DNA of 64,000 nt. It comes from Symbiodinium sp. CCMP2592 (taxonomy: Eukaryota; Sar; Dinophyceae; Suessiales; Symbiodiniaceae). Location: NCBI GenBank assembly GCA_905221615.1, contig CAJNDT010000987.1, positions 40,097-104,096 of the forward strand. Reading direction: 5' to 3'. A program made the translations under genes and the position numbers. This document shows, piece after piece, positions 10,036 to 21,760 of the stretch. Each line of letters begins with the position of its first letter. Position 1 is the first letter of the stretch. Under the pieces are notes generated by a model. The model was not told the origin of the DNA, searched no databases, and saw only the letters and a list, made by a program, of their open reading frames with translations.

Positions 10036-13000
10036 GCCTTCCTTTCTCTCAGCACACCTTGGGCCCCCAGCCGACCTGTCCTAGAGGCGACTCGTGGAAA
10101 GAGTCCACACCTCAGCTTCGCTGTTCTGCATTTTCGGGTCTGGACGTCTCAAACTTGGTTTTGGTGAGAGAATGCTTCATGGGGTTGGGTTAGGGTTCTG
10201 GGCTTTGGGTTTAATGTAGGGTTCTGGGTTTCGGGTTCTGGGTTTGGGGTTTAGGGTTCTGGTTTGGGGTTCAGGGTTCTGGGTTTAGGGTTCAGGGTCT
10301 GGGGTTTAGGCTCCGACATTTTTCTAGGATGTCGTCGAGCTTCGATCGGAATCCACAGAGGGTTTTATGAAACATTCATGGGATTGTATAGAGGGTTGGC
10401 TCGAATGAAGTTTCCAGATCAGGTCCTCAGAATTCGTACTGGTCCAGGGTATTTGCTTGCTTCCTGGGCCGTGGGGGGGGACCGTCAAGCACTGAAGCTA
10501 GCCTGGACCCTGATGACCTGAGCCCTACTTCGCGGACTGGCGCTTTGGTGGCTGTGACCTATAGAGATAATAGGGAATCCGAAGGAATGCTACTCCCAAC
10601 TTTTCAAGGCCCCAAAACTAGGCACAGGAGTTTGGTCTTTGAGGCCGTCTCCTGTGGCAGACCCCCTGGCTGTCTATTGCTGTGCGTTCGATTGAAAACT
10701 TACGGCTTTGGGTGTCGGCTGTAAAGGCCTAGGGTTTATCGAGCTAGACTCGGAACCCTGGACCCCAACAACTACATAGGCAGCAGGATCCTTGCAATCA
10801 GAGCCCTACTCGATTAAGCTGAGCTTTGTCTTGTGATAACCTCCCACCACGGCATTTATCGAACCCGAAAGGCAGAATGTAGGGTTCTTTCGGGGATCTT
10901 GAAGACTAACTCCCTCTGTCTCTCTCTCGCTCTCTCTCTTTCGCTCTGTCGAATTTGGCCACGATGCTTCCGAACATCATAAGTTGTAGTGCCCTGTGAA
11001 AGAAAAGCATCAGCAGCAGTGCAGCATGAGCCAGCTAACTCCTCTCGCAGAATATGCAGGATAAAGCTGCTGTCTTGAAAATACGTGTACATATTGTTGG
11101 TGGCGGGTAATTAGTTTATGCAGATGCGAGTACACATGGCAGAAAGGTAGCCAATTGGTAGGTATGCAAGTAAGTAGGCAGGTAGGTAGAGCCTAAACCC
11201 CAAAACCTGAGATCGATATGCAGACGGAGATTGTACGCACACGAAGGCAAGACCTGCTCGGATCGCTTTTTGCTGCCTAGTCCGTCCGCGTCTTGCCACG
11301 GAAGCAGCAGCAGTATGCGCAGCCTTGGGCAAATTGATTGCAACCAGGGACCTCAATGAATATAGAACATATATGCAACAGAAGATTGAGGAGCAGCTCC
11401 ACTGGAACAAAGCATGTACTCGCTTCGGAAGCAATTCGATGCGTGCTTCACCAAAGAGACAGAAACCCATAGAAGCGGGGGTGCGGGGGTGCGGGACATT
11501 AACCCGCTTTACAACCAGAATCCCCATTTTACAACCAAAGACACTGTTTTCGGGGTGAGAATCACCACTTTACAACTGCCGATCCTCACTTTGCAACCCG
11601 TCTGCCTGTGTGTGCTTGTGTGTCTCTCAGCCTGTCTTTGATACCATGATGAAGGCTCATTGGGATTTCCTGAACGGACTTGGTCCTTCCACGCTCCAAA
11701 CACAGCCCGACGTGCGCCCGTTGAAGGGGCGGTGCCTTTACAACAAGCCTACCTAGCTGCCTAATTAGCTAGTTCCTCGAGGCCCCTTAAAGTGTCTTAT
11801 GTGGCCTTATCCCGCGGGTGCGGAGGGTACGGAGGGTGTGGGGGGTGCCGGGGTGTGGGGGGTGCGGAGGTGTGGGGAGTGTGGGGGGTGCGGGCGGTGC
11901 GGGACCGCTTCTGACCACCACGCGCGCCCGCAATGCCGAATAGTGAGCACGTGCAATGGACAATCCGCATGGCAATAGGAGCAATAGAAGAGACAAGCAG
12001 ATAAGCCTAAAAGTAAACTAGCACACAATGTTCTAAGGATATAGGAATTGGTTAGGGAATGATAGCCATATTCTGTCAGCACCTATGACAAGGAGTACAG
12101 AGCAAAGGGGGCGAAACAAAAGGCGGAAAGCAGCAAAAGAAAAACATCAAAACACAAAGCAGCAAGCAAAGCAAGCAGCAAAAACCAAAAAAAAAACGAA
12201 GCAGATTACACCAAGAAAAACAACAAGCAAATAAAGTATCAAACAAAGCCGAGCACAAAAAAACAAAAAAACATAAAACGTACAGCAACAAAGCAAAGCA
12301 AGCAGCAAGACACAGCAAGCAAACGCGCAAGGCCTTTTTCCCCAACGCCGGCGGTCCCCGTTGTCCTTTCCTAACATGGGTTCCCCTTTGTTGGTCGCTA
12401 ATTCTGTAAACTGCTGTATTTTTCTTTTGTTTTGCACAGCTATTTGGGAATTACACTTTGCAGCGTCCTGTTTCGCCCAGCCCTGGGTGTGCACGAACCA
12501 GCGAGCACCCATGACGTCACCCCTAAACCCTAAACCCTACCACACCCTATAAACCCTAAACCCCTAAGGCTCGGATATGAGGCCTGCGCACCAGACGCAA
12601 GGGTTGCAAAGCAGAGGCAGCACCACCAGCAGCGGGGAGAGAATCCACCTCAAGAAAAAAAGCGGCGATCCGGGAGTCAGGGCTCTGGGCTTGCTAAACG
12701 TTTTAAAGACTTTACTAAGAAATGAACCAGAAAACTGCAGGCATTTGGACTCCGGACCCATAAATGCGTGCAAGAAGCGACGCGCCCGGAAACGCTTTGC
12801 CGATGCCTGAAGACTGTCGTGTTGAGGTTTTGGTTTTTAGGGTTCAGGGTTCTTTCAAGTCAGAAGTTTGCGTTTACCTAGTCTGCCCCCCAAGACGCTT
12901 TTTTCGAGAACCGAACTGTTGAAGGATCCCGAAGCAAGTTTATAAGACTTCTGCAAAGGCTAATTTGCAGGGTGCCGGGTCGTCTCGAGGTTAAGTTCCT

Positions 13001-13153
13001 CCCCTTAAGCGCCATATACAACTCGTTTAGGCCCCCTTAGAGGGCCCTTGAAACATCCTAATAAAACCCTGCAGCACCAAAATCAGCTACTACACGTCCC
13101 CGTAAAACGTCCTCTACCCAACACCCTTGCATAACATTTAAAAAGGCAACCAA

Positions 13154-13156
<3 letters not shown>
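10036..13156. other. Long stretch without a supported gene
   Basis: Contains GGTTCTGGGTTTAGG-type repeats (10180-10310), a CT-rich tract (10910-10945), GTGGGG/GCGGGG low-complexity sequence (11815-11905) and an A-rich AGCAAAG-type low-complexity tract (12095-12320), whose antisense frames give meaningless hydrophobic peptides. A plus-strand frame at about 11325-11470 (LGKLIATRDLNEYRTYMQQK) looks somewhat protein-like but has no domain or partner exon. Confidence 0.5.
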
Positions 13157-13217
<61 letters not shown>

Positions 13218-13282
13218 CGCTACTACTACTACTACTACCACTACTACTACTATATACTACTAACTACTAGTACTAGTACTAG

Positions 13283-13378
<96 letters not shown>
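13157..13378. repeat. (ACT)n trinucleotide array
   Basis: About 220 bp of CTA/ACT repeats with a short ACTAGT-rich interruption near 13255-13285. Confidence 0.95.
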
Positions 13379-13410
13379 AAAAATAGAACATAGAAAGCCC
13401 GGAGTCCCCC

Positions 13411-13461
13411 CTTGGGACCGGGGCCTTCGGCTAGGAGTTGCGACAGGTCCTGGGCCAACTG
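13411..13461 (-). CDS. Isolated exon, unknown gene
   Basis: Minus-strand segment after ACAAAG| reads QLAQDLSQLLAEGPGPK with GC-rich codons, directly beside TTTAGGG repeats. It lies in the same orientation as the other exon islands. No family was recognised. Confidence 0.3.
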
Positions 13462-13485
13462 CTTTGTGAGGGTTCCGATGAGGGG

Positions 13486-13530
13486 TTTAGGGTTTAGGGT
13501 TTAGAGTTTAGGGTTTAGGGTTTAGGGTTG
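13486..13530. repeat. TTTAGGG telomere-type array
   Basis: Six near-perfect TTTAGGG units. Confidence 0.85.
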
Positions 13531-14134
13531 CTACAGGGGTCCTCGGAAGGATGCTAGAGCACAGGTCTTATGAAGGACCGATCGTTCCTCTTACCTACGA
13601 TGTTCTTGATCTCAGGCTTCTGTTCCTACAAGGTTTTGCAAGGGTTCTTGATCTTTCTTGACAGGTTTATAGCGGTATGGAAGGTCGTAGTATTCGTTTA
13701 AAGATTTTCGGCTTTCAAGCACTACTGTGCTCAAGCGATCTCTATGGTTTGGGCTTAAGATGCTGTGGTGCATCATGTCATAAGGGTATTGCGACTTTAA
13801 TGCTGTGGTGCTTTGAAGCTTTCCGGCTTCGGGGAGCAACAGTTCCACAAGGGCCAATCGAGTTACCCTACTAGGATACATGGTCTGTAACGGACACAAA
13901 CGATATAGACGGCATGCTGTGCTTCTTCAGGCAGCTTAAGGTTTTCAAGTTCGAAGGCTCAAGGGATTTTCAGGGTTTCAGGGTCTAGGATAGCAACCCA
14001 ATAGTCTTGCGGCGCTGTGTGCTTTGAGGGCTTCAGAACTGTTTCTGTGGGGGGGCTAAGGTGCTGACATAGGAAGGACTGGTCCGCAACAGTAGGTCCC
14101 TAGCCCAACGCAGGAGACCCTGAAGCCCTGAAAC
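13531..14134. other. Non-coding spacer
   Basis: No exon or repeat family that I can support apart from scattered TTTAGGG-like motifs. Confidence 0.5.
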
Positions 14135-14203
14135 TTTCAGCAAGAGCAGCCGAGTGTCACCCGAGATCTGGATGCTGGTGTGCCGGCCGTCCGAGCTGTA
14201 GAC
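14135..14203 (-). CDS. Isolated 23-codon exon, unknown gene
   Basis: The segment between CATCAG|G and AAA|GTTTCA is exactly 69 nt and fully open (VYSSDGRHTSIQISGDTRLL then LLK). Its codons are GC-rich in the third position, unlike the repeats around it. The phase is 0 at both ends, which also fits an exon. It has the look of a beta-stranded segment, but I recognise no family and cannot assign it to a gene. Confidence 0.45.
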
Positions 14204-14813
14204 CTGATGCTGGGCTGCTTATCGTTTTTGGGCGTCCTTTTCAGTGTGAGTTTACGAGAGTTACCGGGTTGAAAGTATCTTCTGGCCGAAGAACCCAAGA
14301 TGGTTGAAGGCGTTTAAGGGTTCAGGTTTCTACACCTGATTTCAGGTTTCAGATTCAGAATCTAGGGCTTCAGCGTCTTGACGGCATAGTGTGCTCAGGG
14401 TTCAAGTGACATCAAGTGCCATAATTTGCGGGCCCCGACGTCCTAAACCCTAAGCCCTAAACCCTGAAAGCCCCTGCACAAGCTCATTACGACCCAAGAC
14501 TCCCAAACCTTTTAAGAGCATCGGAAAATCATGAGATCCTTCATATCAGGGCACCTAAACCGGGACCCATGATTATCCGAAAGCCTGCCCTAAACCCAAA
14601 GCCCTACCCTACACTCCTACACCTTACTTTTAGTTTCGGGTTACGGGTTTCTTCTGCTCCTCAGATCTAGCCGAGCGGCAGAGCTGTAGCCACCTGGACC
14701 TGCGGTGTCCTCCTCGTGCTCCTGTGTTCGAGCTCATTTTCTGTGTTTTTTCCACTGTTTGGGTTTAGGGCGGCGTTTTCTTGGAATGGATTTAGGGCTT
14801 AAGGTTGAGGGTT

Positions 14814-14881
14814 TGGGTGGGTGGGTGGGTGGGGTGGGGTGGGGTGGGGTGGGGTGGGGTTGGGGTGGGGGGGGGGGGGGG
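14814..14881. repeat. (GGGGT)n and poly-G tract
   Basis: Tandem GGGGT/GGGT units end in a G-run of about 16 bases. This is a strong G-quadruplex candidate on the plus strand. Confidence 0.9.
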
Positions 14882-16288
14882 TTGACAAGTTTCAATTTGT
14901 TTAGAATGAAGCCTCGGATACCTGATCAGAGATCGGTAGAACCCGAATTGTCCAACTCAGCGTCGTTGACTTTACGGCTCCTCGTCTTCCACACGGTTGA
15001 GGCTTGTTTGCTCAGGGTTTTGGGCCTGTTGGGGGGAATCAGGATGTAGGGCTCTGGCTGAAACCAAGTGCCTCAGCTTCCAGCTTGTTCAGGGCTAGCT
15101 GAAGTTGGTTGTTAAGGGTTAAGGTGTAGGGTCAGCGGCTTCTCCTGGAGTGGATGGAGGCGAATCGGTTCTGCGACGTGCAAGCAAGGTGGCTTTCTGG
15201 CTAAATCGGCAGACAGCATGAAGAAGAACGACAGCACTTACCAGCAATGTGGCAGGAATGACCACTGTTCAAGAACGCTAGAATCATAGAATACATCCTC
15301 ACACGGCGACTAAACCGTAAACCCAAAAAGACCAAATAACTAGGACAATTACACTGGGAATCGAAGATCGTCAGTGTGTAATAAGACTGAACCCGAGCAC
15401 CCAGTACGGCAGTCCAAGAAAAGTGCTGACATTATTTGTCGTGTCATGAGGACTATTCTATTCCTGACTGCTTATCCCGTACAGAAAAAAGTATAGTATT
15501 GTGTAGTAGAATACAAGGCGGTCCGTACAAGGTGGTCCCAGTTAGACCATGCCGTCCCACTGCGAGGGGTCCTTTTCAGCCAAAGTCAGGCAGGAGATCG
15601 CCTGAACCCAACACATTCGAAAATCGGCCAGCGAGGCCTGGTCATCGGATTCCCGAGGCACAAGGCGAATCCTTTATGGATGCACAGAAAATCGACCGGC
15701 CTGGTGTTTTTGATAGACAATCCCATTCGGGATTTGTAAGCCGGTGGCTCCATCTACATCTACATCAGTTCATCCTACCTGCTTCTCTATCTGCATGTAT
15801 CTATCTATCTGTGCTATCTAACTACCTGGTTTTCTTAGTGAATGTATCTGCCTATCTATCTATCTTAAGCTTGCGGAACGGGAGTGTCTCGCACCTGAGA
15901 GCGGGCAGCGGGCAGCGACCATCAGGGCAAAGTAGGGGCCTACTACTTACAATTGTTGTATTACCCGTATTGGCAGTAACCATTACGAGGGGTTATACTA
16001 TAAATGTAATTTGGAAGGGAACCTGCCTGAAGGAATAGTATTGCTAATTATTCCGGGACAAGACGGGTGCAAAGGAGAACTCTTCGAGGTCATAACACGG
16101 GTCCATTAAGGGTTCCTGTCCTTCAAGGGTTCCGAGGAGGGGGCCGGCTAAAGGTTCATATCAGGGTGGATAGTACTCATAGTCGTTTGGAGAATAAAAT
16201 CCCCGTGTCATGTTACAAAGTTCGCCTTCTGGCAAAGCTTGTCTGCGAAACGTGTTGGCGGAATCAATGCTTGAGAGGCTACCCTGTG
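14882..16288. other. Stretch without a supported gene
   Basis: A 200-codon open frame at 15436-16038 has no domain, mixed composition and a CTAT-type simple repeat inside it, so I do not call it a gene. A short plus-strand frame at 15127-15188 (RLLLEWMEANRFCDVQA) ending at AAG|GTGGCT is exon-like but unsupported. Confidence 0.45.
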
Positions 16289-16396
16289 TAATATAGGGGC
16301 CTTAATGATTAGAACAGGGTTTTGGGGCCCACTATACTACATTGACAATACAGAACCCCCGAAGCCGCATTGGTAATTACTTAGGTCCCTACATTA
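16289..16396. repeat. Fold-back family B copy (GGGGCCTTAAT type)
   Basis: Begins TAATATAGGGGCCTTAATGA and ends with the related inverted sequence ACTTAGGTCCCTACATTA. The internal GGGTTTTGGGGCCC is shared with copies at 19968, 21648 and 23278. Confidence 0.55.
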
Positions 16397-16636
16397 ATCA
16401 GTAACCTGGTGACTGGTAACGCACTCGGCTCACTCGACGGGCTGTTGACTGTTAGGATACGATGGGGTAGGGGAAAGGTGACCATAATTGGGGGCAGCAG
16501 CGACGGTAATTATGAAAGGTTGCTATTGTAAAGTATGAGGCGATAAGGCTTCAAGGGTCATACCGTAAAGTTCACTATCGATATTTGCATGATGACAGCT
16601 GCAGGGGGAGGGGGCTGTGCTGACTCCACGCAAGGC

Positions 16637-17319
16637 TCAGTCTTCAAACTCGACGATGTACTCCGGATACACGTGTCCCGTCTCCAAGACGATATACTCT
16701 CTGGGGCCTGAACGTTCTGGATTCGCCAATACGCAGTGCTTGCCCAGTTTTGCAGCTTCGTTCGTTGCATCCGGATGCGACTTCTCCTCGGTGTAGTGCA
16801 TGTGGCCACAGACTGCCCGACAGAGTAACACATATTTCACGTTGCCACTGGAAGTGCAATAGCTGAGGCTTTTGCTCAAGTCCTCTGCGAGGTAGACCCC
16901 ATGGCCAAAACGACGACCGTGCGTGCCGCTCTTCTTGATCTCGAAGCCTATATCAGCGATGGCGTCCGCTGCCTGCTGCGAGGTGCCATGCCAAAGAAGT
17001 GTCTCGTTCAAGCCTGGCGCCATATTCTCTACAGAGATGGCTTCGTCGCCGTGGAACTCTGATAAGATCGTCGCTGTCAACGCGTGGCCGGATTCCGGAT
17101 TTCCGTCCAGCTCGTTTGGAGGTACACACTTGAGATCGCCGTTGGCCCGGAGCCGTGCGCCTAAAGCTCGCTTGCAGTCGATGTAGCGACACCAAAGGAA
17201 TGAGTCCTCGATGCGCCTGGCGTGGACCACCTTAGGAGCTGCTCCGTTGCGCCCATATGAACCATTGGCCAAGCGTTGAATGAGCTCACGAATCATTGGC
17301 TTCACCACCCAATGTTCTC
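16637..17319 (-). CDS. Second PARP-type ADP-ribosyltransferase module
   Basis: Encodes a PARP catalytic domain. LLWHGTSQQAAD supplies the NAD-binding His, FGHGVYLAEDLSKS the Tyr, and HVYPEYIVEFED the catalytic Glu, so the H-Y-E triad is complete. Upstream, HARRIEDSFLWCRYIDCKRA matches the segment before the first module. Read alone the ORF would start at ATG 17296 (MIRELIQRL). More likely it is exon 2 of the gene at 17353-19563. A GC-AG intron, 17432-17320, joins GAG G to GA GAA CAT and gives a continuous YTEG-EHWVVKPMIREL. The predicted role is ADP-ribosylation of a cytosolic substrate using NAD+. The alternative is a separately trans-spliced tandem paralogue. Confidence 0.8.
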
Positions 17320-17352
17320 CTTACTTCCCCAAATAAGCCAGGAAATAAAAGG

Positions 17353-19563
17353 TTAAACTTTCAGATTACTACTAAAGTATATAAACTCAAAAAGTTTAAA
17401 GGTTGGGTATTGGAGAACTAAGTCTCGGAAGCCCTCCGTGTACGGATTGCGGCCGACATTCCTCCAATAAAGCGGCAGCTCCAGCAAGAACGGCACATCC
17501 TTCGGTGGCAGCTGGGGTGCCTCACCCCTGTGCAGGCGCTCGTAGAGGACCAAGTATTCTGGATAGACCTGGTCGCGATCGTAGACGACCATCTCTCGGT
17601 AAGTGTTTGCGGCTTTCGCGCGGTCGCCGATTGTGCTGTCACACTCGCCATTCTTGTACTTGTCAATGGCAGACGGCTCGCGGTCCAAGGTGTAGTAGAA
17701 GCTGCCTAAGCAGACGCGGCACAAGAGCAAGCCCCTCACGCCGTCGTAGTGACCACCTGGCTCATCCAAGGCATACTCGTCGGCCTTGGTGCAGCTTTCC
17801 GAGAAGTACAATCCCTTCCCATACATCGTGCCAGCGCCCGAGCCGGCAAAATTGAGGCTGAAATCATCTTGAGCTATCGCCAGACCGGTTCGAACTTGCG
17901 TTCCGTGCCACAGGTAAACCTCGTTGATGCCGTCATCCACATCGCACAGGACTCCAGCCAACCCATTGGAGGCTTCCATGGCAGCACGTGTGAAAATCTC
18001 AGGGTCCGGAGCTTCACAAGACGAACGCGACCTTTTGATCTGGTCCCGTCTATCGATGTAGCGAGAGAACATTGCAGAGTCTTCCACGCGGATGACGCGC
18101 CTGATCTGGTAGCCTGTAGGCAGGCCAGGATCACCACCAGGCTGCACACAGGGGCATCCACCCTTGGTCTTGTCGTGCTTGCCCGTCGGACATAGACGAT
18201 CTTGAGTCGTTATCTTGCGGTACGTATGGTTTACCAGCTTCTGGAAGAATTCCATGTGCTCGTGCTTAACATACATAAGCTCGTGGAAACCCAAGTCATC
18301 CCTGACGTTGACTTCATCGTTTCCGCTCTCCCGGCATCCAGTCCAGTACTTTGGAAGGTTTGTCATCGCCATCTCGTTCAGCGGATCCACCAGCTCCTTA
18401 CTGTCCGAGCGCAATGCCGCTTTGCCACTGATGACCACGGCCACCGGTCCACCTGCCGAGTCCGGCTGTGTCTTCGTGGCTTGACGGAAGCACATCTTCC
18501 ACACGATCAACAATGATAAGAGCAGGGCCGGGACTCCGACAATGCTCAAAATTGGGACAAGGCTGGCATTGTCCTGCCCAGAAGATGTTGCCGTGGGAGT
18601 GGGAATCTTGCAAACGATCATGGTATCGAAGCTGGTTTGTCCTTGTAGATGATAGTTGAACATAACACTGTCAGTTGTCAACCACCTAAAGCAACCACGC
18701 GGAAAAAAATCAGACGTCGTTGCATACGCGAACGTGAAACCAAGGGCTGCTGCAGCTACTCTGCATTCGGATTCCGTGAGAACCCGCACTGAGTTTGCAG
18801 GACAGAACGTCACGCTGCCTGTCTGGAGCAAAAAACCAGGCGGGCCGGAGGATGTGGTCGTAGTCGTCGTAGTCGGGCCGGAGGATGTCGTCGTGGTCGA
18901 CGTAGTCGTAGTGCCCTGCCCGAAGTAAGTTGTAGTCGAGGTCGTTGCATTACCAGATAGCTGGCAAACGATCTGCGACGACTCCTCGCCTTGTCCTGCA
19001 TTGACATTGAAGTAAAAGGCTGCAAAAGTCTGATTCGAGTACAGATAACAACCGTTCGGAAAAGCAGGTGAGTCTTCAGTGTAGACGAACGACGGGAAAC
19101 CAATAGACGTCGCGGCTCTTTCGCAGCCGAGTACTGTGAGAACCGGCCTTGTGTCTGCAGGACAGATTGTCAAGTTCGTTGTGTGAACTATGAACTGCTG
19201 CGAGTAGGATACAGTCGTGGTGTTTTCGGCACCAGCGTCAACCTGGCAAATCATCCTTGTATTCCATACGCCTTGCCCTCCTGCAATGTTGTTGAGGTAA
19301 ACTCTGTCGCCATAAACCGTCGACCATTGAAAGCAACCACTTGGAAAATTTGGGGTGTTGTAATTGCCATGGTAACTGTTTCCAAGAGCTATTGCGGCGT
19401 CTCTGCAGTCAGAGGATGAGAAGACCGGCGCTGAGTCTGCGGGACAGTTTGTGGAGCCCCAGAAACCGGTGACGTATATTGCTGAGGTCGTCTCGGCCAG
19501 GAGCACAAAGGCAATGGCTGTCCACGCCAAGGAAAAAGTCTGATTCCTCAAAGCGCGGCACAT
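17353..19563 (-). CDS. Membrane-anchored receptor-like PARP (ADP-ribosyltransferase)
   Basis: A 736-codon frame starts at ATG 19563. It encodes an N-terminal signal peptide (about 1-29); three Cys-rich repeats of about 75 residues, each with CPA...C..A...LG...FP.GC...C; a Thr-rich linker; a transmembrane segment near residues 335-357 (LSIVGVPALLLSLLIVW); then a cytoplasmic PARP catalytic domain. The key motifs are LWHGTQVRTG (His), GKGLYFSESCTKAD (Tyr) and VYPEYLVLYE (Glu), so it should transfer ADP-ribose from NAD+. The last 26 codons are AT-rich and probably intronic. Splicing at 17433|17432 (GC donor) to 17319 would fuse a second PARP module and give about 937 aa. I know of no standard family with this order; Cys-rich ectodomain plus PARP is inferred to be a sensor. 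Confidence 0.8.
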   Translation of the reverse strand: MCRALRNQTFSLAWTAIAFVLLAETTSAIYVTGFWGSTNCPADSAPVFSSSDCRDAAIALGNSYHGNYNTPNFPSGCFQWSTVYGDRVYLNNIAGGQGVWNTRMICQVDAGAENTTTVSYSQQFIVHTTNLTICPADTRPVLTVLGCERAATSIGFPSFVYTEDSPAFPNGCYLYSNQTFAAFYFNVNAGQGEESSQIVCQLSGNATTSTTTYFGQGTTTTSTTTTSSGPTTTTTTTSSGPPGFLLQTGSVTFCPANSVRVLTESECRVAAAALGFTFAYATTSDFFPRGCFRWLTTDSVMFNYHLQGQTSFDTMIVCKIPTPTATSSGQDNASLVPILSIVGVPALLLSLLIVWKMCFRQATKTQPDSAGGPVAVVISGKAALRSDSKELVDPLNEMAMTNLPKYWTGCRESGNDEVNVRDDLGFHELMYVKHEHMEFFQKLVNHTYRKITTQDRLCPTGKHDKTKGGCPCVQPGGDPGLPTGYQIRRVIRVEDSAMFSRYIDRRDQIKRSRSSCEAPDPEIFTRAAMEASNGLAGVLCDVDDGINEVYLWHGTQVRTGLAIAQDDFSLNFAGSGAGTMYGKGLYFSESCTKADEYALDEPGGHYDGVRGLLLCRVCLGSFYYTLDREPSAIDKYKNGECDSTIGDRAKAANTYREMVVYDRDQVYPEYLVLYERLHRGEAPQLPPKDVPFLLELPLYWRNVGRNPYTEGFRDLVLQYPTFKLFEFIYFSSNLKV

Positions 19564-21647
19564 CGAGAGATGGATCGGTTTACTTGGCTAGAAGCGTCGC
19601 TCTCAACCAGCTCTGAGCCCGAAAATCTGAGCCCAAACATGTGGCAGAAGGACCGGAGGCATATGGCGCGCGCGACAGATCACAACCTTAAAACCCAAAG
19701 CCGCAATTCCGACACCCGAATTCTAGGCTAGTGGACTGTTGGGAAGCAGAGTGTGACAGCTGCCTACCCTAAAACCCTAGACCCTAAACCCACCGACCTC
19801 AGTCGCACCGTCGGGATAGATGGTGATGGTGACCTCGAAGATCACAGGGTTTAGGGTTTAGGGTTTGCTTTAGGAGGGGCCTTAATGATTTGAAGAGGGT
19901 CCTTTGCAGGGTTCCTGTAAAGGGCTCCTTTAAAGGATACTGTAAAGGTACTACAAGGGATTTAGGGATGTAGGGGCCTTCAGATTGGAATAGGGTTTCG
20001 TGGCCCATGATACTACAATTACAATTTCAGAGTCTAGGAGTTTAGTGTTGAGGGTGTTTTGGGGCTTCGGGGGTTTAGGGCTTGAGGATATAGGGTTGAA
20101 GGCAGAAGGCTTCTCTCAAGACCACAACAACGAAAAGGTGTGGCTCTGAACCAGGCACAACCATAGCCCGAAAACGCCCTTTTGAGAAACGCAGGCCTTC
20201 TTCCCTGCGGCAGCATAAGTGCCTGCGAAAATCGCAGGAAGGGGGCCAGACTATGGTGTTTTCGGGGCGTAGGGTCATTTCAGTAGGGCTTTAGGCTTTA
20301 AAACGTTGAGGGTTCCGGATACGCTTCGGAGCTTCGCGCGGTATGAGTACGACGATTATGGATATGGCGGTTCCTATGCAAATCCTGATGTTGCTGCTGC
20401 AGTAGCTCATGGTTTTGACTGGTACGACTACTGCTGCTATTACATGTGCCGGGAAATCAGAACATTCACTTTTACGAAGCAATCTTGCAATCTTGCCCCA
20501 CTTGGGAGGGCAGGCAATCTTGCAATTTCGGTCCAAAAGGCCAACTAGTCGGCGAGCAAGTGGGGCAAGATCACGAAAATGGCCAAGATTGTCAACCTTT
20601 CCCGAAAATACATGTTGTAATTTCCCGTCACAATATGCTATGAGGCGGGCACATCATCCGGTCGACCAGTGTGACGTGCAATTTGCCGGACATCCAGAGA
20701 GACTCTGGGAATGAGGACCAACGCAACACGACGTAGCAAGCAACATGCCGGCGACGATAGCACCGGCCAAAGACCCACGGGAACAAGACACCCAGAAGAA
20801 AGGACCACCCCAGGCCCCAACGATAAAGCAGTCTAAAACCTCGCAAACCACAAGCCCCAAAAGCATGAGCATTGAGGGGGGCAACCACGAGGCCTGTGTG
20901 CAGCCTGATTCGAGGTCGTGCTAGGTACTCAGGTGGCTTCTGAATACTGTCCGTGTAGAACACATGTTCAAGCACGCAAAGAGTAAGGACAGTCGCGATT
21001 GTTGTTGACTTCCTTCCCAGCCTATTCCTATGTTCAGTTGGTCGATGTTGTACTATGATGCAACCCTTTCACTTGGTGGTGCACTCCGGCCGAACGGAAA
21101 CGCTCCCTCCCGCCATCTCTTCCCCCCTCCGCTTTTGTCATCGAGGAGATCCATCAAGAGTTCGACACTCCGAGCCCCTCAATCCTAGCAGGCAAAAGTG
21201 CAGGCGAACCTCGGTGGGCCCGCCTCCCCAAGCTGCACAGCTTCGGTTGGATTTGGGCACTAAGTGGGCACAAAAACTCTTCCCCATGTGATCCCTCACA
21301 CGGGTACTAAGCTGGGGGCACTGGCTCGGAGAAAGCGCTTGAGGTGCGGGGTGGCCGAACCAAACACGCACACACGCACCGGCAGCAAGACTAAGGCCAA
21401 AAGCACGCTCAGCTGATCCGCTGTTGGCTGCGCAGACTGCAACAGTATTCCCCTGGCGTGTCGGGCAGTGCCTGGAACTGAAGGCACCACTCCCGACCAG
21501 AAGGGCCTTGTCATGCACCATATTGTACGGATCAGATGTTGCTGCTACTTGCACAACCTGTGCCTGAAACAGTAAGCCCTCAACTGCAAAACTGTAAACC
21601 CTAAACCCCTAAACCTGACACCCTAAACTTTCCTAAACCCGGAACGG
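19564..21647. other. Stretch without a firmly supported gene
   Basis: Contains CCCTAAA/TTTAGGG islands (19765-19866) and family-B-like fragments (19879, 19968). Frames at 20330-20440 (plus, Tyr/Gly-rich, YEYDDYGYGGSY), 20654-20884 (minus, hydrophobic) and 21089-21554 (open on both strands) are GC-richer and could hide exons, but strand and boundaries cannot be decided by eye. Confidence 0.4.
19968..20037. repeat. Fold-back family B copy, partial
   Basis: ATGTAGGGGCCTTCAGATTG followed by GAATAGGGTTTCGTGGCCC matches the left half of the family seen at 16289 and 23278. The right arm is lost. Confidence 0.5.
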
Positions 21648-21760
21648 TAATGTAAGGGCCTTAACATTAAGAATAATTAGTGTTTGGGGGTCTACATTAC
21701 TATATAAGTATAATAAAGAACACCCCAAACCCTATTCAAAAAAATAAGGCCCCTACATTA
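21648..21760. repeat. Fold-back family B copy, both arms
   Basis: Left arm TAATGTAAGGGCCTTAA (21648-21664) and right arm AATAAGGCCCCTACATTA (21743-21760) are inverted copies. Inner arms GTTTGGGG and CCCCAAAC also pair. Confidence 0.7.

Noticed and set aside
12076..12512. Hydrophobic 121-codon minus-strand frame
   Set aside because: It is the antisense of an A-rich AGCAAAG low-complexity tract; the Phe/Cys/Leu-rich product is an artefact.
13157..13378. CRISPR-like or other functional array
   Set aside because: A plain trinucleotide microsatellite without spacers, in a eukaryotic genome.
15436..16038. 200-codon plus-strand open frame
   Set aside because: No domain, no coding bias, contains CTAT simple sequence and is surrounded by repeats.
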